A stretch of 64,000 nucleotides of DNA, taken from the NCBI GenBank assembly GCA_963696025.1, contig CAVOII010000014.1, positions 930,001 to 994,000 on the forward strand, in the 5' to 3' direction. Under the pieces are notes generated by a model. The model ran no database searches. It worked only from the letters and a program-made list of their open reading frames with translations, and was not told the DNA's origin. The stretch is from JABCYV01 sp963696025. Lineage in GTDB: Bacteria > Acidobacteriota > Terriglobia > Terriglobales > Acidobacteriaceae. Below, piece by piece: positions 7,923 through 16,245 of the stretch (the stretch's first letter is position 1; each line of letters opens with the position of its first letter). The translations under genes were made by a program, and so were the position numbers.

Positions 7923-9158
7923 CTAGATCTCTTTCCAGAGTTCCGCGCGCGGATCTTCCGGGTTCAGCTTGGCCAGCTCCCGCAATAGTTCTTTGGTGCG
8001 CTCATCGCGGGGAGTGGGAACCGTCACCTTAACCTCGACAATCTCGTCTCCGCGCGCGCCTTCCCTTGTCGCCGAAGGCACACCTTTCTCCCGTAGGCGC
8101 AGTTTCTGTCCAGACTGGGTTCCCGGCGGTATCTTGAGTAAGGTGCGACCGTCAATGGTCGGAACCTCAATTTTGGCGCCCAAGGCCGCTTCAGTGGCGG
8201 TCACTGGCACCGTGATGCGGATGTCATCACTCTCGCGATGAAAGACAGGATGCTCTCCGGCGCGGATGATTACATAGAGGTCGCCCGCCGGCCCGCCATG
8301 CACTCCGGCATTGCCTTTGCCCGCAAGACGGATGCGCTGGCCGTCACGCGTGCCCGCCTTAATGCGAACTTCCAGCGGCTCGGTGCGCTCGACCGTACCT
8401 TCACCGTGGCAAACTGGGCAGGTGGAGATGTTCTTGCCGGTTCCATGGCAGCGCGGACAAGGGACGTTGAACTTCATCCGGCCGCCGGTCTGGGTGATCT
8501 GTCCTGTGCCTCCACACTCGGGGCACTTGCCCGGCGATTCAATGTATCCATCGCCGTGGCAATTCCCGCAGACATCGCGCCGGGTAATATTTAATCGCAT
8601 CACGCCGCCCCGAATTGTTGTCCAGAAAGGAACGTTGACCTGGTATTCCAGATCTGATCCCGGTTCAGGGCCTTCCTGAACGTTTGCACCGCCACGTCCG
8701 CCAAAAATTCCAGAGAAGATGTCGCGGAAGCCACCGCTTCCGGAGCTACTGGCTCTTCGTCCACGCCCGCCGCCCTCGAACATATCTGAGAAATCGAAGC
8801 CACTGAAATCAAAGTTGGCTCCCTGGTTGCCAGCATCCGAAGGCTGGCCGCCGGGAAATCCGCCGAATCCGCCGGCTCCGGTTGGGCTGCCACGTGCATA
8901 GGCTTCAGCGGCAGCTGGATCAATGTTGTCAGAGTAGAAGCCAAGCTGGTCGTAGATCTTGCGCTTCTTGGGATCGCTCAGAACGTCGTTGGCCTCGGAC
9001 ATGGCCTTGAATTTCTCTTCCGCGGCCTTGTCGCCAGGATTGACGTCAGGATGGTATTTTCGCGCCAGCTTGCGGAAGGCTTTGCGGATGTCTTCCGCCG
9101 AGGCGCTTTTCTTCACCCCGAGAAGCTCGTAATAGTCTTTCTTGGTAGTGGTCGCCAT
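7923..9158 (-). CDS. dnaJ: Chaperone DnaJ (Hsp40)
   Basis: DnaJ delivers unfolded clients to DnaK and stimulates its ATPase. The 411-aa protein has an N-terminal J domain (YYELLGVKKSASAEDIRKAF, with the catalytic HPD in YHPDVNPGD). A Gly/Phe-rich linker of about residues 85-150 follows. Next is a zinc domain with four CxxCxGxG repeats (CGNCHGDG, CPECGGTG, CPRCHGTG, CPVCHGEG), then the C-terminal substrate domains. It is longer than the usual 375 aa, mainly through the Gly-rich linker. It is downstream of dnaK on the same strand with a small gene between. No grpE is nearby. Confidence 0.95.
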   Translation of the reverse strand: MATTTKKDYYELLGVKKSASAEDIRKAFRKLARKYHPDVNPGDKAAEEKFKAMSEANDVLSDPKKRKIYDQLGFYSDNIDPAAAEAYARGSPTGAGGFGGFPGGQPSDAGNQGANFDFSGFDFSDMFEGGGRGRRASSSGSGGFRDIFSGIFGGRGGANVQEGPEPGSDLEYQVNVPFWTTIRGGVMRLNITRRDVCGNCHGDGYIESPGKCPECGGTGQITQTGGRMKFNVPCPRCHGTGKNISTCPVCHGEGTVERTEPLEVRIKAGTRDGQRIRLAGKGNAGVHGGPAGDLYVIIRAGEHPVFHRESDDIRITVPVTATEAALGAKIEVPTIDGRTLLKIPPGTQSGQKLRLREKGVPSATREGARGDEIVEVKVTVPTPRDERTKELLRELAKLNPEDPRAELWKEI

Positions 9159-9184
9159 CGCCTAATTAAGGTTTAATGACAACT

Positions 9185-9361
9185 TCAGTTCTGGATTTTA
9201 TGCCTTCGTTTTTCGAGAATGCCTATGCGGTCGTACTTGGGTGCATCCACATAGACGGGAATGCGATTTAATCCCGTCGCCGTGGGTGCGAACACGTACC
9301 AGCGTGATTCGTCGTCCGAAGAATTTAGAAAATAATCTTGACCGTTTACTTCGAATTGCAA
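9185..9361 (-). CDS. Small hypothetical protein between dnaK and dnaJ
   Basis: This 58-residue protein reads as a small beta-rich domain (QFEVNGQDYFLNSSDDESRW, YVFAPTATGLNRIPVYVD) with a basic C-terminus. I place the start at TTG 9361 because GGGAGA lies 6 nt upstream of it; an ATG at 9391 would add ten residues. It is 26 bp upstream of dnaJ on the same strand, so it may be cotranscribed with dnaJ. The sequence matches no family I recognise and has no membrane segment. The gap from here to dnaK holds an inverted-repeat element. Confidence 0.55.
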   Translation of the reverse strand: MQFEVNGQDYFLNSSDDESRWYVFAPTATGLNRIPVYVDAPKYDRIGILEKRRHKIQN

Positions 9362-9385
9362 TTTCAATCTCCCTTGATAAAAGCC

Positions 9386-9459
9386 GGCCACGGACTCACG
9401 CCGACCTTCACGGAATTCCCTGTATTTCTAATCCGTGAGATCCGTGCGGATCCGTGGCC
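9386..9459. repeat. Intergenic inverted repeat between dnaK and dnaJ
   Basis: GGCCACGGACTCACG (9386-9400) is complementary in two blocks to the right arm: CGTGAG at 9434-9439 and TCCGTGGCC at 9451-9459. Phrases of this kind (TCCGTGCGGATCCGTGGCC) are common intergenic repeats in related genomes. It could end the dnaK transcript or simply be a repeat relic. Confidence 0.55.
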
Positions 9460-9522
9460 AAGGTCTTTCAGATCCCTCGCTACGCTCATGACGCGGGCGA
9501 GGGCGCCCGCGCCACACGAGCC

Positions 9523-11448
9523 TTATTTCTTGTCTTCGACGTCTACGTACTCGGCGTCGATTACGCCTTCGTCTTTCTTGGCCTGGCCGTCGCCGCCCGG
9601 AGCCGGACCTCCCGCGCCCGTATCGCCTGCGGGAGCGCCTTGTGGCTGCGCAGCTTTATACATCTGCTCGGCCAGCTTGTGGGACGCAGCCGTCAGTCGC
9701 TCACGCGCCTTATCCATTGCGCTCTTGTCGGAGCCTTCGAGCGCCTTCTTGGCGTCAGCCACGGCATTTTCGACCTCGCCGCGTTCCGAGCCTGAGATCT
9801 TGTCGCCGTGCTCCCGCAGCATCTTCTCCACGTTGTAGACCATGGAGTCGAGCTGGTTCCGCGACTCGATCTCCTCGCGCTTGGCCTTGTCCTCGGCCGA
9901 GTGCGAGTCGGCTTCCTTGGCCATGCGTTCGACTTCATCCTTGCTCAGGCCGGAAGAGGAGGTGATGGTAATCTTCTGGTCCTTGCCCGTGGCCATGTCT
10001 TTCGCGGTCACGTTGAGGATGCCGTTGGCATCGATATCGAACGTCACTTCAATCTGCGGCACTCCACGCGGGGCCGGCGGAAGGCCAGTCAGGTGGAACT
10101 TGCCCAGAGTGCGGTTCTGCCCCGCCATCGGCCGTTCACCCTGCAGTACGTGGACTTCAACCGAGGTCTGGTTATCGGCCGCGGTGGAGAACGTCTCCGT
10201 TTTGCGGGTCGGGATGGTCGTGTTGCGCGGAATCATTGCCGTCGCCACACCGCCCAGAGTTTCGATCGCCAGCGTCAGCGGGGTAACGTCGAGCAGCAGC
10301 AGGTCTTTGACCTCGCCGCCAAGTACGCCACCCTGAATGGCCGCTCCGATTGCAACCACCTCATCTGGGTTCACACCCTTATGAGGCTCTTTCCCGAACA
10401 GCTCTTTCACCAGAGCCTGAATGCGCGGCATACGGGTCTGGCCGCCGACCAGCACCACTTCATCGATCTTGCTGGCATCAACCCCGGCGTCTTTCATGCA
10501 CTGTTTGCACGGTCCGACCGAACGCTGGATGATGTCTTCCACCATCGACTCCAACTTGGCCCGGGTCAGCTTTTTGACGAGATGCTTGGGCCCGCCGGCA
10601 TCCGCCGTAATGAAGGGCAGATTGATCTCGGTCTCCATGGTGGTGGACAGTTCGATCTTGGCGCGTTCCGCCGCGTCACGCAGACGCTGCAGGGCCATCT
10701 CGTTGCCTTTGGCTCGCAAGTCGAGGCCTTCATCTTTCTTGAACTCGTCGATCAACCAGTCCACCAGGCGCTGATCGATGTTGTCGCCGCCCAAGTGGGT
10801 ATCACCGTTGGTGGCTTTAACTTCGATCACGCCTTCGCCGACTTCCAGGATCGAGATATCAAACGTCCCGCCGCCGAAATCGTAAACCGCGATGGTCTCG
10901 TCCTTCTTTTTGTCGAGACCGTAGGCCAGCGCTGCCGCCGTTGGCTCATTGATAATGCGCTTTACATCGAGTCCCGCGATCTTGCCGGCGTCTTTGGTCG
11001 CCTGGCGCTGCGCGTCGTTGAAGTACGCCGGTACGGTGATGACCGCATCGTTTACCTTTTCGCCGAGGTAGTCTTCCGCCGCCTTTTTCAGTTTCTGCAG
11101 AATCATGGCGGAAATTTGGGGGGGCGTGTATTCCTTGCCTTGCGCCAGCACTGCGACGTGGTCGCCCGACTGCACGACCTTATAAGGGACCATCTTGATT
11201 TCTTCCGTCACTTCGTCGTAGCGGCGGCCCATGAACCGCTTGATCGAATACACTGTGTTTTCCGGATTGGTGATGGCCTGGCGCTTGGCCACCTGCCCCA
11301 CCAGCCGCTCGCCGGTCTTGGTAAAGCCGACGACCGAGGGCGTCGTGCGCCCTCCTTCTTCATTAGGGATCACCTTGGGCTCGCCACCCTCCATCACTGC
11401 CACGCACGAATTGGTGGTGCCCAAGTCAATACCAATGATCTTGGCCAT
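9523..11448 (-). CDS. dnaK: Chaperone DnaK (Hsp70)
   Basis: DnaK is the central Hsp70 chaperone, binding exposed hydrophobic segments in an ATP-driven cycle with DnaJ and GrpE. The 641-aa length is standard. The N-terminus IIGIDLGTTNSCVAVMEGG is the phosphate-1 loop of the ATPase. DFGGGTFDISILEV is phosphate loop 2 and VLVGGQTRMPRIQ the adenosine motif. The substrate-binding domain holds LLLLDVTPLTLAIETLGG. The helical lid ends in a Gly/Pro-rich tail and EYVDVEDKK. AGGAGG precedes the start. A strong promoter overlapped by an HspR-like site lies about 70-95 nt upstream. Genes downstream are the small hypothetical gene and dnaJ; grpE is absent. Confidence 0.97.
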   Translation of the reverse strand: MAKIIGIDLGTTNSCVAVMEGGEPKVIPNEEGGRTTPSVVGFTKTGERLVGQVAKRQAITNPENTVYSIKRFMGRRYDEVTEEIKMVPYKVVQSGDHVAVLAQGKEYTPPQISAMILQKLKKAAEDYLGEKVNDAVITVPAYFNDAQRQATKDAGKIAGLDVKRIINEPTAAALAYGLDKKKDETIAVYDFGGGTFDISILEVGEGVIEVKATNGDTHLGGDNIDQRLVDWLIDEFKKDEGLDLRAKGNEMALQRLRDAAERAKIELSTTMETEINLPFITADAGGPKHLVKKLTRAKLESMVEDIIQRSVGPCKQCMKDAGVDASKIDEVVLVGGQTRMPRIQALVKELFGKEPHKGVNPDEVVAIGAAIQGGVLGGEVKDLLLLDVTPLTLAIETLGGVATAMIPRNTTIPTRKTETFSTAADNQTSVEVHVLQGERPMAGQNRTLGKFHLTGLPPAPRGVPQIEVTFDIDANGILNVTAKDMATGKDQKITITSSSGLSKDEVERMAKEADSHSAEDKAKREEIESRNQLDSMVYNVEKMLREHGDKISGSERGEVENAVADAKKALEGSDKSAMDKARERLTAASHKLAEQMYKAAQPQGAPAGDTGAGGPAPGGDGQAKKDEGVIDAEYVDVEDKK

Positions 11449-11514
11449 AAATTAACTCCTCCTATCGCCTATAAGTGCTTTACAATCAATGCAATCGCTA
11501 TTGCAAGCGATGGT

Positions 11515-11543
11515 ATGATAAGACTTGAGTGAATCGTTGTCAA
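11515..11543 (-). promoter_or_regulatory. dnaK promoter with HspR (HAIR-like) operator
   Basis: Read on the minus strand, TTGACA (11543-11538) and TATCAT (11520-11515) are separated by exactly 17 nt, close to the consensus for the vegetative sigma factor. The spacer contains ACTCAAG, the right half of the HAIR consensus CTTGAGT-N7-ACTCAAG. The sequence 7 nt before it, ATTGACA, matches the left half at 4 of 7 positions and overlaps the -35 box. Bound HspR would block RNA polymerase, fitting heat-inducible repression of dnaK. Confidence 0.65.
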
Positions 11544-11619
11544 TGTTTAGATGCGGGAAGGCTGGTCAGAGATACAGGCATTTGCGCCCAACCATCATGT
11601 AGAGTTCTTACGAATCTCC

Positions 11620-12615
11620 ATGCTGCCATTCAAGCTGGTCTATAGCGACGATTACTATCTGCCCATTGGCGAACACGTCTTTCCCGCTGAAAAATACCAG
11701 CTCGTTCACGACCGGCTGGTCGAAACCAAAGTCGCCGAGCCCTCGGATTTTCTGACTCCGCAGGTGGCATCTGACCAGGACATCCTGCTCGTCCACACCC
11801 CGCAATATGTTCACAAGCTGAAGACCGGAACACTCTCCCCTACGGAAGAAATGCAGATGGAAATTCCCTACTCCCCGGAACTGGTGGGGGCGTTCTGGCT
11901 GGCGGCGGGTGGATCGATTCTGGCGGCCGACCGTGCCCTGAAAGATCGCGTCGGCTTCAACGTTGGTGGCGGATTTCACCACGCCTTCCCGGACCACGGC
12001 GAAGGCTTCTGCATGATTCACGACGTGGCCGTCGCCATTCGCCGCATGCAGCGTGACGACAAGATTCACACTGCCATGACGGTCGATTGCGATGTTCATC
12101 ACGGCAACGGGACGGCTGCAATCTTCGCGGGCACGCGCATTCCGAACGACCCGTTGCCTTCGAGTTCGCCCTCCAGCTTGCATGGTTCCCGTCCGGCGAA
12201 ACTCCGCAATGCGGACGCGGGCGATGTCTTCACCATCTCCTTGCATCAGGAGAACAACTATCCGGCGTGGAAGCCGCCGTCTTCGATTGATGTGGATCTG
12301 CCGGACGGAATCGGAGATGACGATTATCTTGCCTGGCTGGACAACGCGCTGAGCTCCGGACTGCGCCAGTTCGAGCCGGATTTGATCTGCTACATCGCCG
12401 GTGCCGATCCTTATCGGGAAGATCAACTCGGCGGGCTTACCCTCACCATTGAGGGATTGAAGAAGCGCGACGAACTCGTATTCCGCGTAGCTCGCTCCCG
12501 CAACATTCCCGTGATGGTCACCTATGCCGGCGGCTACGCTCGTCGGTTGGAGGATACGGTGACCATTCACTGCAACACTGTGGTCGCGGCGAAGGAAGTG
12601 TTGGGAGCCAAGTAG
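11620..12615 (+). CDS. Histone deacetylase/AcuC-family zinc deacetylase
   Basis: The protein belongs to the class I/II deacetylase fold, which in bacteria removes acyl groups from acetyl-lysine, acetylpolyamines or acetoin-pathway proteins. The 331-aa chain has the core signatures: FNVGGGFHHAFPDHGEGFC (catalytic His-His) and TVDCDVHHGNGTAAIF (metal ligands D-x-D-x-H and H). Next comes ICYIAGADPYREDQLGGLTL (second metal Asp), and finally VMVTYAGGYA (Tyr gate). I place the start at ATG 11620 (MLPFKLVYSDDY); a 23-codon extension upstream is unlike family N-termini. The gene is divergent from dnaK. No acuA or acuB lies nearby, so the substrate is open. Confidence 0.88.
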   Translation: MLPFKLVYSDDYYLPIGEHVFPAEKYQLVHDRLVETKVAEPSDFLTPQVASDQDILLVHTPQYVHKLKTGTLSPTEEMQMEIPYSPELVGAFWLAAGGSILAADRALKDRVGFNVGGGFHHAFPDHGEGFCMIHDVAVAIRRMQRDDKIHTAMTVDCDVHHGNGTAAIFAGTRIPNDPLPSSSPSSLHGSRPAKLRNADAGDVFTISLHQENNYPAWKPPSSIDVDLPDGIGDDDYLAWLDNALSSGLRQFEPDLICYIAGADPYREDQLGGLTLTIEGLKKRDELVFRVARSRNIPVMVTYAGGYARRLEDTVTIHCNTVVAAKEVLGAK

Positions 12616-12772
12616 CCATGCGCCTGTTGGAGACGGCGCGGCTAGCGGGCCAGGTTAGAGTCCCCCAAGGGCTTGAATGATTGATCTCAGGATTTGGTCG
12701 GTTGTCAGAAACTTTGGGATCCTTGGGTGAAGACCGAGTGCGAGCGTACTAGCGGAGGCGTAAAATACTGTC

Positions 12773-13011
12773 ATGAGTCAAGAGGTTTCCGAACTTCTGA
12801 AAAGAAGGCGCTAGCACTTCCGGCGGAGGCGCGTGCAGCCTTAGCGGGCTCGCTTCTTGAGAGCCTGGAGGACACCCTGGACGCCTCAGCCGAGGAAGAG
12901 TGGAGCCAGGAAATAGCGCGTCGCATTGCGGAGCTGGATTCTGGCAAGGTGAAACCAATTCCCTGGGCGGAGGCGCGACGGCAAATCTCGGCCATCCTCA
13001 ATGGCCGGTAA
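12773..13011 (+). pseudogene. Addiction-module antitoxin, frameshifted after codon 10
   Basis: The protein is of the short helical antitoxin type that pairs with RelE/ParE toxins (family motif ALALPAEARAALAGSLLESL). An ATG at 12773 encodes MSQEVSELLK, exactly the family N-terminus, but this frame stops after RRR at a TAG. The rest of the antitoxin (KALALPAEARAAL onward to ISAILNGR) lies in the -1 frame. Removing two bases (an AG) from AAAAGAAGG near 12804 would join both parts into MSQEVSELLKKALALPAE. The long frame also has an ATG at 12694, but its first 37 residues are unlike the family. It overlaps the toxin start by 11 bp. Confidence 0.65.
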
Positions 13012-13300
13012 GGCGTTGGAAATTCATCCGTCTGCGCTCACAGAGTTGAAATTCGCGCTCGGTTGGAACCTGGAGCGGAACGAGACTGCAGCCCTGAAGT
13101 TTGCCAGTAAGTTGGATCGGGCGATGGACTTGGTGATCGAGTTCTCTCAGCGTTGGCCAGTTGGCGAGCACGGCACCCGGAAATTCGTCTTGCGGCGTTT
13201 CCCGTTTGCTGTTGTCTATCGCGAGAAACAGGCGGCGCTCCAAGTGCTGGCCATCGCGCAAGGGCACCGGCGACCCGGGTACTGGAAGAATCGGCTCTGA
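13001..13300 (+). CDS. RelE/ParE-family toxin
   Basis: This 99-aa protein is the toxin half of a type II toxin-antitoxin pair. It has the family layout: IHPSALTELKFALGWNLERN (N-terminal helices), a central helix LDRAMDLVIEFSQRWP, and the beta-sheet core GTRKFVLRRFPFAVVYREK with the typical R-x-x-x-x-x-F-P-F-x-V-x-Y. It ends LAIAQGHRRPGYWKNRL, where the H-x-x-R-x-P-x-Y-W motif is diagnostic. ParE members act on gyrase and RelE members cut ribosome-bound mRNA; which applies here is not clear. Its start overlaps the antitoxin gene by 11 bp. The antitoxin frame is broken, so the toxin may be silenced, translationally uncoupled or tolerated. Confidence 0.85.
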   Translation: MAGKALEIHPSALTELKFALGWNLERNETAALKFASKLDRAMDLVIEFSQRWPVGEHGTRKFVLRRFPFAVVYREKQAALQVLAIAQGHRRPGYWKNRL

Positions 13301-13354
13301 CCTCTAGGAGTCATCCAAGTTTCCTGATGGCGGCGTTATCGGGCACAACGAGTC

Positions 13355-13912
13355 CTATTTCGGCTTCTCCGCTTCGTTCCGGGTGGGATCGCCGCGTTCG
13401 ACATAGTTCTTGAGGCGCACGAACTGGCCAGTTAAGACTGAATCCACGGGTGCCGCTAGCGTATTCATGCCAGATGGAAGATATCCGGCAACGGCGTAGG
13501 TCACATCGAATTTGGTGCCAGCTCCAGCAGGAGATAGTTGAATGGTCATGCTGCCGTTGGCCGCGATGCCCTGCAGAGGCCCCAGGCCGCCGCCCAGCCG
13601 CAGCGTTTTTCCCGGCGCGAAAAAGAGTACCTGCAGATGCCGCACGCCGCCTCCGTTAGGCAGCTTTTCGCAGAAACAACCACCCGCCTTTTCCTCAATG
13701 CTCAGATTTCGGGCGTCGCCGGAGAAGGTATGTTCAGCATTCCACCAGTCGCCAACGTGAATCAGTTGGCGATAGACATCGTCGGGAGCGGCTTGAATAC
13801 TGACAGCAATCTTCACGGTAAATCCGCTGGCGGAGGAATCAGCGACTTCGGCCGCAGCCAAACCGGTCGTTGCCGCGCAGAGCATGATGGCGAACAAAAT
13901 CATATGAACCAT
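13355..13912 (-). CDS. Secreted SRPBCC-family protein
   Basis: The 185-aa protein carries a signal peptide (MVHMILFAIMLCAATTGLAAAE) followed by one START/Bet v1-like domain with a ligand cavity. Typical pieces are VSIQAAPDDVYRQLIHVGDWW at the start of the domain, GSMTIQLSPAGAGTKFDVTY in the sheet, and a long C-terminal helix LTGQFVRLKNYVER. AAAGGAG lies 5 nt before ATG 13912, so that start is preferred over one 33 nt upstream. The ligand is unknown; secreted members may bind lipids or small aromatics. It lies back-to-back with ffh. Confidence 0.75.
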   Translation of the reverse strand: MVHMILFAIMLCAATTGLAAAEVADSSASGFTVKIAVSIQAAPDDVYRQLIHVGDWWNAEHTFSGDARNLSIEEKAGGCFCEKLPNGGGVRHLQVLFFAPGKTLRLGGGLGPLQGIAANGSMTIQLSPAGAGTKFDVTYAVAGYLPSGMNTLAAPVDSVLTGQFVRLKNYVERGDPTRNEAEKPK

Positions 13913-14020
13913 AGCTTTCTCCTTTGGGCCAGCAGAATAAACCATTACGACGAAAAAGAAGTGGCCTGGCGCAAATACTACGAGTGGATGAACCGCCTGT
14001 TAAAATAGCTCGTTGTCTCT

Positions 14021-15379
14021 ATGTTCGAGAATCTCCAAGAGAAGCTGCAGCGCGCCTTCAAGACCCTGCGCGGACAGGCTGTCCTCAATGAAGAAAATAT
14101 GCAGGAGGCGCTGCGCGAGATTCGTCTGGCGCTGCTCGAAGCTGATGTCAACTTCAAAGTCGTAAAGCAGCTCATCGACCACATCCAGGAAAAGGCGATC
14201 GGGCAGCAGGTGGCGAGCGCACTCTCTCCCGGCGAGCAGGTCATCAAGATTTTGCGCGACGAATTGATCGAGGCTCTTGGCCGCGACACTGCCCGGCTCA
14301 AGTTTGCCTCGCAGCCGCCGACCGTAGTGTTGATGGCAGGGCTGCAGGGATCCGGCAAAACCACGACTTCAGGCAAGCTGGCTAACTGGCTGAAAAACGG
14401 CGGACACCGTCCGCTGCTGGTCTCGGTGGACGTCTACCGCCCCGCCGCGCGCGAGCAACTTAAAGTCGTCGCGCAGGCGATCAAAGCCAACATTTATGAA
14501 GGCGAGGCTGGCGACGCCAACACCACGACGGTCGAACGTCTGGCTAAAGAAGCTCGCCGCGAAGCTATTAATACTGGATCCGATGTGCTGATCGTCGACA
14601 CTGCCGGCCGCCTCCACATCGATGACCAGCTTATGGAGGAGATGCAGTCGCTCAAGCGCCTGCTCAATCCGCAGGAGATCTTGTTCATCGCGGATGCCAT
14701 GACTGGCCAGGACGCGGTCAAGTCGGCCGATGAGTTCCACAAAAAGCTTTCGCTCACCGGCGTGGTACTCACAAAGATGGATGGCGACGCCCGCGGAGGC
14801 GCCGCGCTCTCCATTCGCCAGGTTACGGGTCAGCCCATTAAGTTCATCGGCGTGGGTGAAAAATATGATGCGCTCGAGCCTTTCCATCCCGATCGCATCG
14901 TTTCGCGAATTTTGGGCATGGGCGATATCCTCTCGCTGATTGAAAAGGCAGAGCAGAACGTCGACAAGAAAAAAGCCCAAGAAATGGCCAGCCGCGCACT
15001 CTCCGGCGATGGCTTTTCGCTGGAAGACTTTCGCGACCAGTTGCGGCAAGTCAAGAAGATGGGATCGATCCAAAGCCTAATGGGAATGCTGCCCAGCGTA
15101 GGTCCTTTCGCAGGCATGCAAAAGCACGCCGACAAAGTCGACGAAAAGCAGCTCAATCGCGTAGAAGCGATCATCAACTCGATGACCACGCACGAGCGCC
15201 TGCATCATGAAGTGATCAACGGCAGCCGGCGCAAACGCATCGCCCGCGGCTCGGGAACCAGCGTGCAGGAAGTCAACAATCTGCTGCGCCAATACGCGCA
15301 GATGCGAAAGATGTTTAAACAGATCGGAAAACCCAGCTTCGCCCGCAAGCTCGCCGGCATGAAGATGCCGGGGATCTAA
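14021..15379 (+). CDS. ffh: Signal recognition particle protein Ffh (SRP54)
   Basis: Ffh binds 4.5S RNA and signal sequences of nascent membrane proteins, and with FtsY targets them to SecYEG. The 452-aa protein has the N domain (MFENLQEKLQRAFKTLRG) and the GTPase domain with P-loop GLQGSGKTTTSGKLA, DVYRPAAREQL, DTAGRLHID and TKMDGDARGG. The Met-rich M domain starts near residue 330 (MGSIQSLMGMLPSVGPF) with the RNA-binding GSRRKRIARGSGTSVQEVN. No SRP RNA gene could be recognised nearby. It heads the rpsP-rimM-trmD-rplS region, a common bacterial order, with two small genes in between. Confidence 0.97.
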   Translation: MFENLQEKLQRAFKTLRGQAVLNEENMQEALREIRLALLEADVNFKVVKQLIDHIQEKAIGQQVASALSPGEQVIKILRDELIEALGRDTARLKFASQPPTVVLMAGLQGSGKTTTSGKLANWLKNGGHRPLLVSVDVYRPAAREQLKVVAQAIKANIYEGEAGDANTTTVERLAKEARREAINTGSDVLIVDTAGRLHIDDQLMEEMQSLKRLLNPQEILFIADAMTGQDAVKSADEFHKKLSLTGVVLTKMDGDARGGAALSIRQVTGQPIKFIGVGEKYDALEPFHPDRIVSRILGMGDILSLIEKAEQNVDKKKAQEMASRALSGDGFSLEDFRDQLRQVKKMGSIQSLMGMLPSVGPFAGMQKHADKVDEKQLNRVEAIINSMTTHERLHHEVINGSRRKRIARGSGTSVQEVNNLLRQYAQMRKMFKQIGKPSFARKLAGMKMPGI

Positions 15380-15462
15380 GGGAGGACTTCGGACGTTAGA
15401 CCTAAGACATTCAGACATCGCATCTCCGCCGGAATAAAGCAAAGAATTATTTTAGAGCCACG

Positions 15463-15702
15463 CTAATCTCTGTCGTACTTCATGCAGATTTCCAGTTGGC
15501 GCTGGGCTTCATCAATCGCCCTTATGGCCTCCACGCGGTGCCCGCCGAAATCATGAGCTGCATGTTCCAGGTGCTCTTTGGCATGTCGCAGAGATTCCAT
15601 GGCCTCGTGAATCTCGTGATGGCTCTCGAACCCGGACAAAGGCATAGAGAGCGCTAGTAGCAGGCCCATCGCGGTACAAACAGTCATCATTTTCTTCTTC
15701 AT
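15463..15702 (-). CDS. Small secreted histidine-rich protein, 79 aa
   Basis: The protein begins with a signal peptide (MKKKMMTVCTAMGLLLALSMPLSG). The 55-residue mature part is helical and histidine-rich (ESHHEIHEAMESLRHAKEHL, EHAAHDFGGHR). The helix-forming His/Glu pattern could bind metal, but nothing shows this directly. GAGAGAGGAAATT precedes the ATG as a plausible ribosome site. It is convergent with ffh and divergent from the small membrane protein gene. The family is unnamed to me. Confidence 0.65.
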   Translation of the reverse strand: MKKKMMTVCTAMGLLLALSMPLSGFESHHEIHEAMESLRHAKEHLEHAAHDFGGHRVEAIRAIDEAQRQLEICMKYDRD

Positions 15703-15860
15703 AATTTCCTCTCTCTCACGGTTTCCGAATTGAAGGCTCGGACGCCCGTTGTTTGAATTCGACTAACCTATGCAATCTCGATCAGAGTTGCAAGTTAGCG
15801 CTATGGTTCCCGGTCCGACCTCCGGGCTTGCGACCTCAAGCAAAATGTTAGAGTGGCGGC

Positions 15861-16082
15861 GTGAAACCACTGGCGCTTTTCGGATTGTTTGCCGTGACCC
15901 TGATGCTGATTTGCTACGCATTCGAGAAGCGCAGTCGGTGGTTCATTCTGGGATTCGCTGGAGCTTGCGCCCTAGGTTCGGTTTACGGTTTTCTGCAAGG
16001 AGCCTGGCCGTTCGGGCTGGTGGAGGCCGTGTGGTCGATCGTGGCGTTACGGCGATGGCGGCTGGCGGCGAGGCTGGGATAG
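15861..16082 (+). CDS. Small two-to-three-helix membrane protein, 73 aa
   Basis: The GTG-started protein has hydrophobic segments at about residues 3-19 (PLALFGLFAVTLMLICYAF), 26-46 (WFILGFAGACALGSVYGFL) and 48-63 (AWPFGLVEAVWSIVAL), ending in a basic tail RRWRLAARLG. The sequence resembles small conserved membrane proteins of unknown function. I chose the GTG because the open frame has no earlier start and the N-terminus MKPLALFGLF is family-like. It precedes rpsP by 160 bp. Function unknown. Confidence 0.65.
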   Translation: MKPLALFGLFAVTLMLICYAFEKRSRWFILGFAGACALGSVYGFLQGAWPFGLVEAVWSIVALRRWRLAARLG

Positions 16083-16245
16083 CCCGGGCGAAGATTCTTC
16101 CTTCGCATTCTCACGATTTCACAGCGACGGCTGCACTCGGCATCGTTCGATTAAGCGTCTGCCTATTGCCAATCCCGCTAAATTCTGCAAAAATGATGGT
16201 TTGTCTTATCCCTCCGGAAGCAACTAGGAAAGGAACTTAAGTTCT

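Noticed and set aside
9808..11532. A 574-codon open frame on the plus strand opposite dnaK
   Set aside because: It is the antisense of a highly conserved, codon-biased gene; composition is Arg/His/Leu-rich and shows no family motif.
11608..12570. A 320-codon open frame opposite the deacetylase gene
   Set aside because: Antisense shadow; the plus strand has all zinc-site motifs.
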